A stretch of 64,000 nt of DNA from Deltaproteobacteria bacterium. Lineage in GTDB: Bacteria; Desulfobacterota; Binatia; HRBIN30; JACQVA1. Where the stretch lies: positions 25,773 through 89,772 of the forward strand of contig JACQVA010000256.1 in assembly GCA_016210005.1 (NCBI GenBank), written 5' to 3'. The notes below the pieces were generated by a model that saw only the letters and a program-made list of their open reading frames with translations, did no database searches and had not been told where the DNA came from. The position numbers and the translations under genes were made by a program. The stretch's first letter is position 1; the number at the start of each line of letters is the position of its first letter. Positions 49,509-58,716 of this stretch are shown one piece after another.

Positions 49509-50960
49509 ATGGCCCACGAAGCCGTCATCGGACTCGAAGTCCACGCCGAACTGCTGACCGAGTCTAAGATCTTCTGTGCCTGCTCGGCGAAGTTCGGTGC
49601 CCCGCCGAATCAGAACACCTGCCCGGTGTGTCTGGGCATGCCCGGCGTGCTGCCGGTGCTCAACCGGCGCGTGGTCGAGTTCGCGCTCAAGGCCGGCTTG
49701 GCGATCAACTGCCGGATCGCCCGCTACAGCCGCTGGGCGCGCAAGAACTATTTCTATCCCGACTTGCCCAAGGGCTATCAGATCTCGCAGTATGAGCTGC
49801 CGCTGTGCACCGGCGGTGAGGTCGAGATCACGACCGCCGACGGCGGCACGCGCGCAGTTAGGCTCACGCGCATCCACATGGAGGAGGACACCGGCAAGAA
49901 CATCCACGACGCCCATGGGGACGCCAGCCTGGTGGATTTCAACCGCTGCGGTGTGCCGCTGCTCGAAATCGTCAGCGAGCCCGACATGCACTCGCCCGCC
50001 GAGGCCGGCGCCTATCTGCGCAAACTGCGCTCGCTGTTACGCTACCTGGAAGTCTGTGACGGCAACATGGAGGAGGGTAGCTTCCGCTGCGACGCCAATA
50101 TTTCCATCCGGCCGCGCGGCAGTACCGTGCTCGGCACCAAGGTGGAAGTCAAGAACATGAACTCGTTCCGTGCGGTCGAGAAGGCGATCGAGTTCGAGCT
50201 GCGGCGGCAAGCCGAAGTATTGGAGCAAGGTGGACGCTTGGTGCAGGAGACCCGCCACTGGGATCCCGACCGCGAGGTCACGCGGCCGTCGCGCTCGAAG
50301 GAGTTTGCGCACGACTACCGCTATTTTCCCGATCCGGATTTGCTGCCGCTGCTGGTCAGCGAGCAGTGGATCGAACGGGTGCGGGCAGAGCTGCCCGAGC
50401 TGCCCGAAGCCCGCCAGGCGCGCTTCGGGCGCGACTACGGGTTGCCGGTGTACGATGCCGAGGTGTTGACCGCGCGCAAGGATCTCGCCGATTACTACGA
50501 GGCCGCGGTGCGCACGCATCCTAACGCTAAGGCGATCAGCAACTGGGTCATGGGTGACGTTCTGCGCATTGTCAGGGAGCGCAAGCTGGACGAGGTGCTG
50601 GTGATTCGCGACTGGCCGGTGGTGCCGGCGCAGCTGGCGGCGCTGGTGGCCTTGATCGACAACGGCCAGATTAGCGGTAAGATCGCCAAGTCCGTCTTCG
50701 AGACGATGGCGCAGACGGGTGCGTCGCCCGAGCGCATCGTGGCGGAACAGGGCCTCACCCAGGTCAGCGACGAGGCCCCGATAATCGCCGCCATCGAGCA
50801 GGTGCTGGCGGCGAACGCCGCCAAGGTGGCCGAGTATCGTGGCGGCAAGGACAAGCTCTTCGGCTTCTTCGTCGGGCAAGTGATGAAGGCCACGCAAGGC
50901 AAGGCCAATCCCCAGAAGGTCAACGAGCTGCTGATACAACGGCTCACAGGTTCACCATAG
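49509..50960 (+). CDS. gatB: Asp/Glu-tRNA amidotransferase subunit B
   Basis: A 483-residue kinase/transferase subunit. It begins [19 protein letters not shown], has zinc-site cysteines in FCACSAKFG and [11 protein letters not shown], then [15 protein letters not shown] and [11 protein letters not shown], and the C-terminal YqeY/tail domain ([20 protein letters not shown]). It activates the misacylated tRNA by phosphorylation and adds ammonia delivered from GatA. The frame is open upstream, but ATG 49509 gives the standard N-terminus. Confidence 0.96.
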   Translation: MAHEAVIGLEVHAELLTESKIFCACSAKFGAPPNQNTCPVCLGMPGVLPVLNRRVVEFALKAGLAINCRIARYSRWARKNYFYPDLPKGYQISQYELPLCTGGEVEITTADGGTRAVRLTRIHMEEDTGKNIHDAHGDASLVDFNRCGVPLLEIVSEPDMHSPAEAGAYLRKLRSLLRYLEVCDGNMEEGSFRCDANISIRPRGSTVLGTKVEVKNMNSFRAVEKAIEFELRRQAEVLEQGGRLVQETRHWDPDREVTRPSRSKEFAHDYRYFPDPDLLPLLVSEQWIERVRAELPELPEARQARFGRDYGLPVYDAEVLTARKDLADYYEAAVRTHPNAKAISNWVMGDVLRIVRERKLDEVLVIRDWPVVPAQLAALVALIDNGQISGKIAKSVFETMAQTGASPERIVAEQGLTQVSDEAPIIAAIEQVLAANAAKVAEYRGGKDKLFGFFVGQVMKATQGKANPQKVNELLIQRLTGSP

Positions 50961-50977
50961 TAACGGAAAGGATGGAT

Positions 50978-51910
<933 letters not shown>

Positions 51911-51952
51911 ACGTGCTTGGCTGGCCGTAGCTGCCGCAGAGACCGGCGCCCG

Positions 51953-52471
51953 ATGTGCAACCAAGACACCTGCCGTGAAGGCAGACCAAAGGCCAACCCC
52001 CGGGCGCTGGCGGCGCTTGCGCGCGCCGGCGCGCTGGTCGTCGTCTGCGCCTTGGTGTTGAGCGGCTGCCACGTTGGTTCACGCGGCCACGACGAGGGTC
52101 GCCAGTTTGCGGCGGCCTGGATCGCGGCGATGAACTCGCACAGCGTCGAGCAGGTGCTGGGGTTGTTCGAGCCCAAGGGCACCTATGAAGACCTGAGCAA
52201 GACGCCACCGGTCTCCGGCACCGCTTTGCGCGAGTTGCTCTTTCAACAGTGGAGCACGTGGGGCGACCTCACCTACACGCTCACCTCGGTGGTCGCGGAA
52301 GGCGATTTGATCGCGCTTGATTGGCAGGTGCGCGGTACCGACCGCGCGGGTAAGACCTTCAGCACCAGCGGCGCGACCTTTATCGAGCGCCGCCACGGCT
52401 TCGTGGTACGGGCGCGCTCGTACTACGCCGCGCCGCTACCCCTGGGTCCAGGCGCGGGAGCGGCATCGTGA
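51953..52471 (+). CDS. Lipoprotein with SnoaL-like (NTF2) domain
   Basis: A 172-residue protein with a positively charged N-terminus, a hydrophobic stretch ALVVVCALVLSGC ending in a lipobox (LSGC), and a soluble domain. FAAAWIAAMNSHSVEQVLGLF, then GTALRELLFQQW and DLIALDWQVRGTDRAGK, is the cone-shaped NTF2/SnoaL fold. No catalytic residue can be assigned. It is anchored in a membrane outside the cytoplasm. The stop overlaps the start of the next gene, a GT-C glycosyltransferase. Confidence 0.7.
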   Translation: MCNQDTCREGRPKANPRALAALARAGALVVVCALVLSGCHVGSRGHDEGRQFAAAWIAAMNSHSVEQVLGLFEPKGTYEDLSKTPPVSGTALRELLFQQWSTWGDLTYTLTSVVAEGDLIALDWQVRGTDRAGKTFSTSGATFIERRHGFVVRARSYYAAPLPLGPGAGAAS

Positions 52472-54003
52472 TGCAACCGCCGCTCGAGCGCCGGGGAGCG
52501 CCGCTGGCGGCGTTGGCCACCCTCGGCGCGCTCGCGGCCGTTGCGGTCTTGCTCACTTGGCGCCTGGCTGCGATCGGCATGCCGATCGACGATGCTTACA
52601 TCAGTTTCCGCTATGCGCAGAACTTCGGTGCTGGGCACGGCCTGATCTACAATCTCGGCGAACGGGTCGAGGGCTACACCTGCTTCTTGTGGGTCGCCTT
52701 GCTCGGCCTGGCGTATCGACTCGGTGGGGAGATCGAAGCGTGGTCGCGCATTTTCGGGGTTGCTGGCTTCGTGGCTAGCGGCTGGCTGACCTACGCGATC
52801 GCGCGGCGGGTGGCGGCGGTCGGCCGCGCGGCGGCTCTCATTGGCGCCGCCATAGTGTTCTTCGATGTCGGCTTCTTGTACTGGTCGATCGCGGGGATGG
52901 AGACCACCCTCTTCGCCTTCCTTGTGACACTAGCCCTCTGGCTGTATGTGGCGGACGCGCCCGCGCTGTTGTGCGGTGCCGTCTTCGGGTTGGCGGCGCT
53001 CACCCGCCCCGAAGCCCCGGCCTACATGGGCGGACTCGGGCTCGGCATCTTGCTGGTTCGCCCGCAGCAGTGGCGGCGCGTGCGGGACATGGCCGTCGGG
53101 TTCGTCGCCGTCTTCACCCCGTTCTTGCTCTGGCGCTGGAGCTATTACGGCTATCCGTTGCCCAACACCTATTACAACAAGATGGGCGGAGAGCTGGTCG
53201 GGCGCCTCGGGCGCGGGTTGCTGTACACCTGGAAGGGGCAGAACGTCAGCTGGTTTGCGCTCTTGGCGCTTGGGCTGGTGCCCTTGGCCACACCGCAGCG
53301 CGCCCGGCTGTTCCCATTGTACGGGCTGATCGCCGCAGTGATTGCCGGCGTGTTGTACGAAGGCGGCGATGTGTTCGGCTTCGGCCGCTTCTATGTACCG
53401 GTGTTGCCGGCGATCGCGGTGGTTGGCGCAGCCGGCCTGCACAGCCTGTGGCCCCAGCAGGCGGGGCAACGTAGCCGGATGCGAGTGGCGCTGGTGGGTG
53501 CGCTGGTGGTGTTCCTGCTGGCGGGTAAAGCTTCAGGCAATTCACGGCCGCCGCTGCTGATCAAGGCGCTGAAGGCCACCCAAGCCTTCTACCAACGCCA
53601 AGCGCAGCGGGCCGAGCGGGTGCGCGAGCTGACTCGCCCGGGCGACGTCATCGCCACCGTGGCGATCGGCGTGCTCGGGTATCGCAGCGGCCTCACCACC
53701 ATCGACATGGTGGGGCTCACCGACGAGACCGTCGCTCACACCGCGGTGCCCGGCGTCGGCGTCGGCCTGCCCGGGCACGAACGCTTCAACAGCGCCTACG
53801 TGCTCAGCCGCCGGCCAAGTTTCATCTTCATGGAGGAGCCCGAGGAGCCGAGTAATACCGGCCAGAGCAAGAAGGCGGTGCACCTGGTAGGCAGCACCGC
53901 GCCGTACTCCCCGGTCCTCGCTGTGCGCGACATGTGGTTCAATGCCACCTTCCGGCGTGACTACGAGTGGGTTGGTTTCGCTTATAAACGCCGCGGCGAA
54001 TAG
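52471..54003 (+). CDS. Polyprenyl-phosphate sugar-dependent GT-C membrane glycosyltransferase
   Basis: A protein of about 510 residues with 9-11 membrane helices. After the first helix it has MPIDDAYISFRYAQNFGAGH and RVEGYTCFLWVALL. This is the DD-AYISFRYA...VEGYT pattern of AftB-like arabinofuranosyltransferases and related bacterial enzymes that use decaprenyl-phosphate sugars. It adds a sugar on the outer face of the inner membrane; donor and acceptor are unknown. A GTG at 52468 is an alternative start. Confidence 0.75.
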   Translation: MQPPLERRGAPLAALATLGALAAVAVLLTWRLAAIGMPIDDAYISFRYAQNFGAGHGLIYNLGERVEGYTCFLWVALLGLAYRLGGEIEAWSRIFGVAGFVASGWLTYAIARRVAAVGRAAALIGAAIVFFDVGFLYWSIAGMETTLFAFLVTLALWLYVADAPALLCGAVFGLAALTRPEAPAYMGGLGLGILLVRPQQWRRVRDMAVGFVAVFTPFLLWRWSYYGYPLPNTYYNKMGGELVGRLGRGLLYTWKGQNVSWFALLALGLVPLATPQRARLFPLYGLIAAVIAGVLYEGGDVFGFGRFYVPVLPAIAVVGAAGLHSLWPQQAGQRSRMRVALVGALVVFLLAGKASGNSRPPLLIKALKATQAFYQRQAQRAERVRELTRPGDVIATVAIGVLGYRSGLTTIDMVGLTDETVAHTAVPGVGVGLPGHERFNSAYVLSRRPSFIFMEEPEEPSNTGQSKKAVHLVGSTAPYSPVLAVRDMWFNATFRRDYEWVGFAYKRRGE

Positions 54004-54032
54004 CACTTCTTCCGCTACCTCAACGCACGCAT

Positions 54033-55103
54033 TCACCCGGAGCCGCCGTGGCCGTGGCGGTGGTGGAGATCCGGCCAGTGGCGGTGGCCATGCGCTGTGG
54101 CTTCGTGTACGTGTCGATGCGAGTGCCACAAAGGCGCTGGCCCGGGATGCTCGTGATCGTGGTGCCCGTCGTCGTGCCGGTGCGCGTGCTCGTGCATAGC
54201 CGCGTCATGCTCGTGTGTGTGGGCATGGTTCTCCAAGGTCAGGAGGCCGACCCCGGCGATGAAGAGCAGCGCCGATCCCCCGTGAACTGGACTGAGCGAT
54301 TCCGCTAGCAGGAGCACGGAGAAGATGACGCCAAAGAGCGGAGCGCTGGCAAAGGCGACCTGTGCTCGGGTGCCGCCGAGCGCCTGTGCCGAGGTGATGT
54401 ACAACACGATGCTGGCGCCGTAGGCCCAGATGCCGACGAACAGTGCCGCGAGCAGCGGCACGAGCCCCGCGCTGAGCGGGGCCAAAACCAAACCGATGAC
54501 CAGGTTGGTGGTACCTGCCACCAGCCCTTTCCAGAAGGTGCTCTGGCTCGGTGTCATGCCGTCGATGAGAGCAGTGAGGTGATTATCCAGCCCCCAGCAC
54601 ACGCACGCGAGGAGGACCAGGCCACCGGCCATCATCCCGCTCGGGCCGCTGGGCAAGGCTAGGAGACCTGCTCCAGCGAGGGCGCAGGCCACGCCGGCCC
54701 AGCCGCGGAGCCCAAGGTGGTCGCGGAAGACTAAGGTGCCAAGTAGGGCGGTGGCGGCGGTCTCGAATGTGAGCCAGAGCGAAACCGACGTAGCGGTCGC
54801 CACGCGAAGGCCGAGCAGAAGCAGCACCGGTCCGCAAATTCCGCCGGCAACGACGGCGCCGAGCAGTCGGAGGCGGTTCAGTTGATCGCTTCGATCCGGC
54901 AGGCGAATTCCCCCTCCTCGCCGCGCCGCCGGCAATACTCCAACTGCTGCGCCCAGGTAGAGCAGGCCGGCGAGCTGAAACGGGGAGAGATCCGACAGAA
55001 GCAGCTTGCTGGTCGGAGTTGCAGCCCCGAACAGAGCGGCTGCCAGGACGGCGAGTCCTACCGCGCGCATCACCACGTCATTGAACCCGACGGTAGCGGG
55101 CAA
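54033..55103 (-). CDS. EamA/DMT-family transporter with His-rich tail
   Basis: A protein of about 356 residues with ten helices in two EamA repeats: AVLAAALFGAATPTSKLLL, and later ACVCWGLDNHLTALIDGMTP and YGASIVLYITSAQALGGTRA with the family-typical last repeat. From about residue 298 it has a hydrophilic tail with some 20 histidines (HTHEHDAAMHEHAHRHDDG and further HxH runs). Such tails bind zinc, nickel or cobalt, so it may export metals or metal-bound solutes. This is inference from composition. A second in-frame ATG lies at 55070. Confidence 0.82.
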   Translation of the reverse strand: MPATVGFNDVVMRAVGLAVLAAALFGAATPTSKLLLSDLSPFQLAGLLYLGAAVGVLPAARRGGGIRLPDRSDQLNRLRLLGAVVAGGICGPVLLLLGLRVATATSVSLWLTFETAATALLGTLVFRDHLGLRGWAGVACALAGAGLLALPSGPSGMMAGGLVLLACVCWGLDNHLTALIDGMTPSQSTFWKGLVAGTTNLVIGLVLAPLSAGLVPLLAALFVGIWAYGASIVLYITSAQALGGTRAQVAFASAPLFGVIFSVLLLAESLSPVHGGSALLFIAGVGLLTLENHAHTHEHDAAMHEHAHRHDDGHHDHEHPGPAPLWHSHRHVHEATAHGHRHWPDLHHRHGHGGSG

Positions 55104-55144
55104 GGCAAGTTCTCACCCGCAGGGGTGGGAGAGTGCGCTCGCAG

Positions 55145-55424
55145 GGGTGTGCGACAAATCTGTGGGTAACGTGCAGCCGACCGGGCAAATCCTCACCAGT
55201 CAGTACTGTGTACTGTCAGGCCGAGGCCCATGGCCGAGGGACGCAATCTGTCATTCCCGCGAAAGCGGGAATCCACGGCACCGGCTCGGTACGACCCGCC
55301 AGCGCAACTGCTTGTCCATAGCGCCAAACGCCGAACTGGATTCCCGCTTTCGCGGGAATGACGGCCATAACACCGAACAGGATCAGGGTCGGCACCACGT
55401 TACCCACAAATTTGTCGCGCACCC
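55145..55424. repeat. MITE-like repeat element, copy 2 (29-bp terminal inverted repeats)
   Basis: The ends 55145-55173 and 55396-55424 are inverted repeats that agree at 27 of 29 positions (GGGTGYGCGACAAAT... TGTGGGTAACGTG). The interior holds two perfect 20-bp palindromes (55253-55272 and 55340-55359) with the same ATTCCCGC arms, and the 66-bp block 55306-55371 shared with copy 1 at 22550-22615. No transposase, resolvase or intact gene is inside. The 280-bp size, terminal repeats and a second copy fit a non-autonomous mobile element. Confidence 0.8.
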
Positions 55425-55523
55425 GGTTAGTGCCCCCGGCGCGAATCGACCGCGGACTAACAGGTTCCGGAGGGGGCAAGCCGTGGCTGGAGGCACGACG
55501 GTGGTCGAGCGCGCGGCGCGGCT

Positions 55524-57179
55524 TCAGCCGGCGCACGAGGGTTGGCGTTCTTCGACTTGCAGGTCAGCGGCGTCTTCGACCGGCTCGCTGCGCTCGCTCG
55601 GGCGCGGCAGGGTGAAGTAGAAAGTCGCGCCGCGTTCGACGGCACCATCGGCCCAGATGCGGCCGCCGTGGCGGTGTACGATGCGCTGGACGATGGCCAG
55701 GCCGATGCCGGTACCGTCGAACTCGGCGTTGCTGTGCAGGCGCTGGAAGGGGCCGAATAGCTTGCCGGCATAGGCCATGTCGAAGCCGGCGCCGTTATCG
55801 CGCACGAAGAAGCCCGCTTCATGCTCGGGGCTGGGGGCTGCAGGCTGGAGGCTGGAGGCGGTGATCGGCAATGTCCCGACCTCGATCAGGGCGTGATCGT
55901 GCTTGCCGGTGTATTTCCAGGCGTTGGCCAGCAGGTTTTCCAGCACCAGGCGCAGCAGCCGCGGATCACCTTGCGCCAGCAACCCGTCGGCGATTTCGAC
56001 CTGCACCCGCCGTTGCGGCTCGCGCCGCCGCAGTTCGGCGGCCACCGAGCGCGCCAGCGAGGTCAGGTTCACGCGCTGGTGGCGCATATCATTGCGGGTG
56101 ACGCGCGAGAGATTGAGCAGGTCGTCGATTAGTTGCCCCATGCGCGTGGTGCCGGCTTGGATGCGCTGGATGTGTTGCTGCGCTTCGGCGTCGAGCTGAG
56201 GGCCGTACTCCTGCACTAAGATCTCGCCGAAGCCGGCGATCGAGCGCAACGGGGCGCGCAGGTCATGAGCGACCGAATAGCTGAAGGCCTCCAGCTCGCG
56301 GTTGGCCGCCACCAGCTCGGCGGTGCGCGCGGCCACCCGCCGCTCCAGTTCGGCGGCGCGCTCCGCCAGCGCCCGCTCCGCCTGCTTGCGCTCGCTGATG
56401 TCACTGAACACCACGACCGCGCCGGCGATGCCGCCGTTGCCGGTAATCGGGGTGCTGACGTACTCGACCGGGAAGCTGCTGCCGTCACCTCGCCAGAAGC
56501 ATTCGTCGCTGACCCGGTATACAGCGCCGTCGTGAAAGGCGGCAAAGATCGGGCAGTCGCTCGCCGGATACGGCTGACCGTCACCACGCGAATGGTGAAT
56601 CTGTGCGTGCATGTTGCAGCCGAGCAGCTCCTGCGGGCGATAACCGAGCAGCCGGGCGGCGGCGGCATTGACGAAGGTGGCCCGGCCTTCGCGGTCCAGC
56701 CCGTAGATGCCTTCGCCGGCAGCTTCGAGAATGAGATCGACACGCGCTTCCAATGAGCTGGCGTAACCGGCCAAGGCCTGGCGCACCCGCGCCAGCTCGG
56801 CGAACACCGCCACTTTCGAGCGCAGGATTTCGGGCACCACCGGCTTGGTGAGATAGTCGACCGCACCAAGGGCATAGCCGTGGGCCGCCGTGCCCTCGTC
56901 CTTGCTGGCGGTGACGAAGATGATCGGCGTGCCGCGCGAGCGCTCGCGCGAGCGGATTTGCGCCGCGGTCTCGAACCCGTCCATGCCGGGCATGACCAAG
57001 TCGAGCAGAACGACGGCAAAGTCGTGCGCCAGCACTTGGCGCAGGGCCTCGACCCCCGAGTGCGCCTTGATCAGCTGGTAATCGCAGCCGTCGAGCATTG
57101 TCTCCAGCGCCAGCAAGTTGTTGGGCTTGTCGTCGACCAGCAAGACCTTGATCGTGGTGCCGTCGTTGCTGTTGGTCAT
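55524..57179 (-). CDS. Receiver-PAS-histidine kinase protein
   Basis: A 551-residue cytoplasmic signalling protein. A CheY-like receiver comes first (VLLVDDKPNNLLAL, phosphor-acceptor Asp in LLDLVMPGMDGFE, FVTASKDE, LTKP), then a coiled segment, a PAS domain (about 150-265), a HisKA dimerisation helix with the phosphorylated His in YSVAHDLRAPLRS, and an HATPase_c domain (NLLANAWKYTG, DNGAGFDM, GTGIGLAIVQRI). Receiver-first architecture suggests it is the middle of a relay, with another kinase driving it. Its ATG overlaps the stop of a small ORF. Confidence 0.9.
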   Translation of the reverse strand: MTNSNDGTTIKVLLVDDKPNNLLALETMLDGCDYQLIKAHSGVEALRQVLAHDFAVVLLDLVMPGMDGFETAAQIRSRERSRGTPIIFVTASKDEGTAAHGYALGAVDYLTKPVVPEILRSKVAVFAELARVRQALAGYASSLEARVDLILEAAGEGIYGLDREGRATFVNAAAARLLGYRPQELLGCNMHAQIHHSRGDGQPYPASDCPIFAAFHDGAVYRVSDECFWRGDGSSFPVEYVSTPITGNGGIAGAVVVFSDISERKQAERALAERAAELERRVAARTAELVAANRELEAFSYSVAHDLRAPLRSIAGFGEILVQEYGPQLDAEAQQHIQRIQAGTTRMGQLIDDLLNLSRVTRNDMRHQRVNLTSLARSVAAELRRREPQRRVQVEIADGLLAQGDPRLLRLVLENLLANAWKYTGKHDHALIEVGTLPITASSLQPAAPSPEHEAGFFVRDNGAGFDMAYAGKLFGPFQRLHSNAEFDGTGIGLAIVQRIVHRHGGRIWADGAVERGATFYFTLPRPSERSEPVEDAADLQVEERQPSCAG

Positions 57180-57346
57180 GGTTCCGCTCCGGTCTCCGTG
57201 CGCGGCGCGGCGGGGCGTTGTCCTGCCGCCGCGAAGGCGCAGCGCGGGCAGGTGCTGCGGCCGTCACCATTGAGACAACGCACCCGGCGCAGCACGCGGC
57301 CACAGCCGGCACAGGTGATTGCCGGCGTGCCTTCTACCCGCAGCAA
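57176..57346 (-). CDS. Small cysteine-pair (zinc-ribbon-like) protein, 56 aa, TTG start
   Basis: The minus-strand frame from TTG 57346 encodes 56 residues with ITCAGCGRVLRRVRCLNGDG then STCPRCAF: a CxxC pair followed, about 20 residues later, by a CxxC pair, the simplest zinc-ribbon layout. Its TGA overlaps the ATG of the receiver-kinase gene, so the two are translationally coupled. Start choice is weak because the codon before is a non-start and the next stop lies at 57350-57352. Confidence 0.4.
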   Translation of the reverse strand: MLRVEGTPAITCAGCGRVLRRVRCLNGDGRSTCPRCAFAAAGQRPAAPRTETGAEP

Positions 57347-57349
57347 CGT

Positions 57350-57499
57350 TCACGAGCGGCTGTCCAGTGCGACATGGACCGGCGTATGTCGCAGCAGACA
57401 AACGTGCAAATGCTCGACCAGCAGTTCGCGCGCGTAGCCGCTCGGCGCCGCCACAATCAATCCGCCGCCGGCAAATGAAATATGCGCCACCCCCTTCAT
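57350..57499 (-). CDS. Small ORF (49 aa) upstream of the receiver-kinase gene
   Basis: ATG 57499 opens a 49-residue frame beginning MKGVAHISFAGGGLIVAAPS and ending in VHVALDSRS. GAGG lies just ahead of the ATG. The frame is the same as that of the next small ORF, separated only by a TGA and one codon, so the pair could be one older gene of about 106 residues cut by a stop. No family is recognised. Confidence 0.4.
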   Translation of the reverse strand: MKGVAHISFAGGGLIVAAPSGYARELLVEHLHVCLLRHTPVHVALDSRS

Positions 57500-57763
57500 G
57501 CCTCACACTCGTTGTTACGATACCCCAACCGCGCGCACTGCCAAGGGACGGCAGTGGAATCATCGCGTAGGACGATGCCGACAGACTTCCCGCCTCGGAC
57601 GGCGCCCACGGGCTTCGCGCTTCGGATTACGGATTACGCCCCCGCGGAGCGGAGTCGTAGAGACGCGGCGCGGGCGAGAGCAACACGCGAAGGGATGCGG
57701 GTAGAGCGATGGCGCGCACAGCGGGCGTGCTTCAAGTCAAATCGCCGGCCGGAGGAAATGCCT

Positions 57764-57795
57764 CCCTCTCCCCGCATGTTTTTGCGGGGAGAGGG
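57764..57795. repeat. GC-rich hairpin repeat, copy 1
   Basis: CCCTCTCCCCGCA, a 6-nt loop, then TGCGGGGAGAGGG: a perfect 13-bp stem. The same arms recur at 57872-57903 and 60529-60559. Confidence 0.75.
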
Positions 57796-57871
57796 TCGGG
57801 GTGAGGGGCTCGCCCGTTTTTCGGCGCAGCGAAGGACACGAAGAGCTCGAAAGATGAACCCCTCACGCCAG

Positions 57872-57903
57872 CCCTCTCCCCGCAAAACGATGCGGGGAGA
57901 GGG
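57872..57903. repeat. GC-rich hairpin repeat, copy 2
   Basis: Identical 13-bp arms (CCCTCTCCCCGCA / TGCGGGGAGAGGG) around a 6-nt loop AAACGA. Confidence 0.75.
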
Positions 57904-58086
57904 AGCGGAGTCGTAGAGGGGAGACGCGGCGCGAGGGAACACCACGCGAAGGGCTGCCGGTAGGGCGGTGGTGCCATGACAGCGGTCGAGTTTCAGGTCA
58001 GGAGCGCGGCAATCCGAAGCGTGCTCGCTCGGTGCGCTCTGTGCCTCTGTGGTTGGCCGGCTCCTCTTTCAATCCGCAATCGATAA

Positions 58087-58716
58087 TCACACCAGGCCGC
58101 CACGGATAGCGTAGGCGATCAGGTCGGCGGTGGTCTTCATCTCCATCTTCTCCAGCATGCGGGTGCGGTAAGTGCTGACGGTCTTCACGCTCACGCCCAG
58201 GGTGTGGGCAATCTCTGTGACGGTCTTGCCGGAGGCCAGCAGGCAGAGGATCTCGAACTCGCGGTCGGAGAGCACAGCGTGCAGTGGGGCCTCGCCCTGG
58301 TCGCCCCAGGCCAGCAGCACCTTCTCGGCCAGTGACGGGCTGACGTAGCGCCCGCCGCTGACTACTTTATGGACAGCCTCGCGCAGCTGCTCGGGCGCGC
58401 TCTCTTTGGTCAGGTAGGCGGCGGCGCCGGCCTTCAACGCCCGCACGGCGTACTGATCCTCGGCGTGCATCGTCAGCACCAATACGGGCACGTCGGGCTG
58501 GTAACACTTGGCTTGCTTCAACACGTCCAGGCCGTGGCGATCGGGCAACATCAGGTCGAGCACGAAAACGTCCCAGGGTTCGGCCTGCAACTTGGCCAAC
58601 GCCTCGTTGCCGCTGGCGGCTTCGCCGATCTTGCCGATCAGCGGGTCGTCGCCCAGCAACTGCTTGAGCCCCTCGCGGACGATGGGGTGGTCGTCGCAAA
58701 CCAACACTTTCAGCAT
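58087..58716 (-). CDS. NarL/FixJ-type response regulator
   Basis: A 209-residue transcription regulator. The receiver has VCDDHPIVREGL (acidic pair), phospho-acceptor Asp in VLDLMLPDRHGLD, TMHAED and LTKESAPEQL. The LuxR HTH is LSDREFEILCLLASGKTVTE and AHTLGVSVKTVSTYRTRML. ATG 58716 starts the receiver at the normal place and lies inside the last codons of the kinase gene (overlap 7 nt). The target genes are unknown. Confidence 0.93.
   Translation of the reverse strand: MLKVLVCDDHPIVREGLKQLLGDDPLIGKIGEAASGNEALAKLQAEPWDVFVLDLMLPDRHGLDVLKQAKCYQPDVPVLVLTMHAEDQYAVRALKAGAAAYLTKESAPEQLREAVHKVVSGGRYVSPSLAEKVLLAWGDQGEAPLHAVLSDREFEILCLLASGKTVTEIAHTLGVSVKTVSTYRTRMLEKMEMKTTADLIAYAIRGGLV

Larger units (their letters stand above)
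57645..58007. repeat. About 100-bp direct repeat pair with hairpins, non-coding
   Basis: 57645-57748 and 57901-58007 are imperfect direct copies: GGAGCGGAGTCGTAGAG, then ACGCGGCGCG, ACACGCGAAGGG and GTAGRGCG in the same order. The two GC-rich hairpins at 57764-57795 and 57872-57903 lie between them. The whole gap 57500-58086 has no gene I can support; frames here read Ser/Pro/Arg-rich nonsense typical of such repeats. Confidence 0.65.

Noticed and set aside
57500..58086. Small Ser/Pro/Arg-rich frames in the repeat region
   Set aside because: They come from the hairpin and direct repeats, have no ribosome sites or conserved features, and are not supported as genes.
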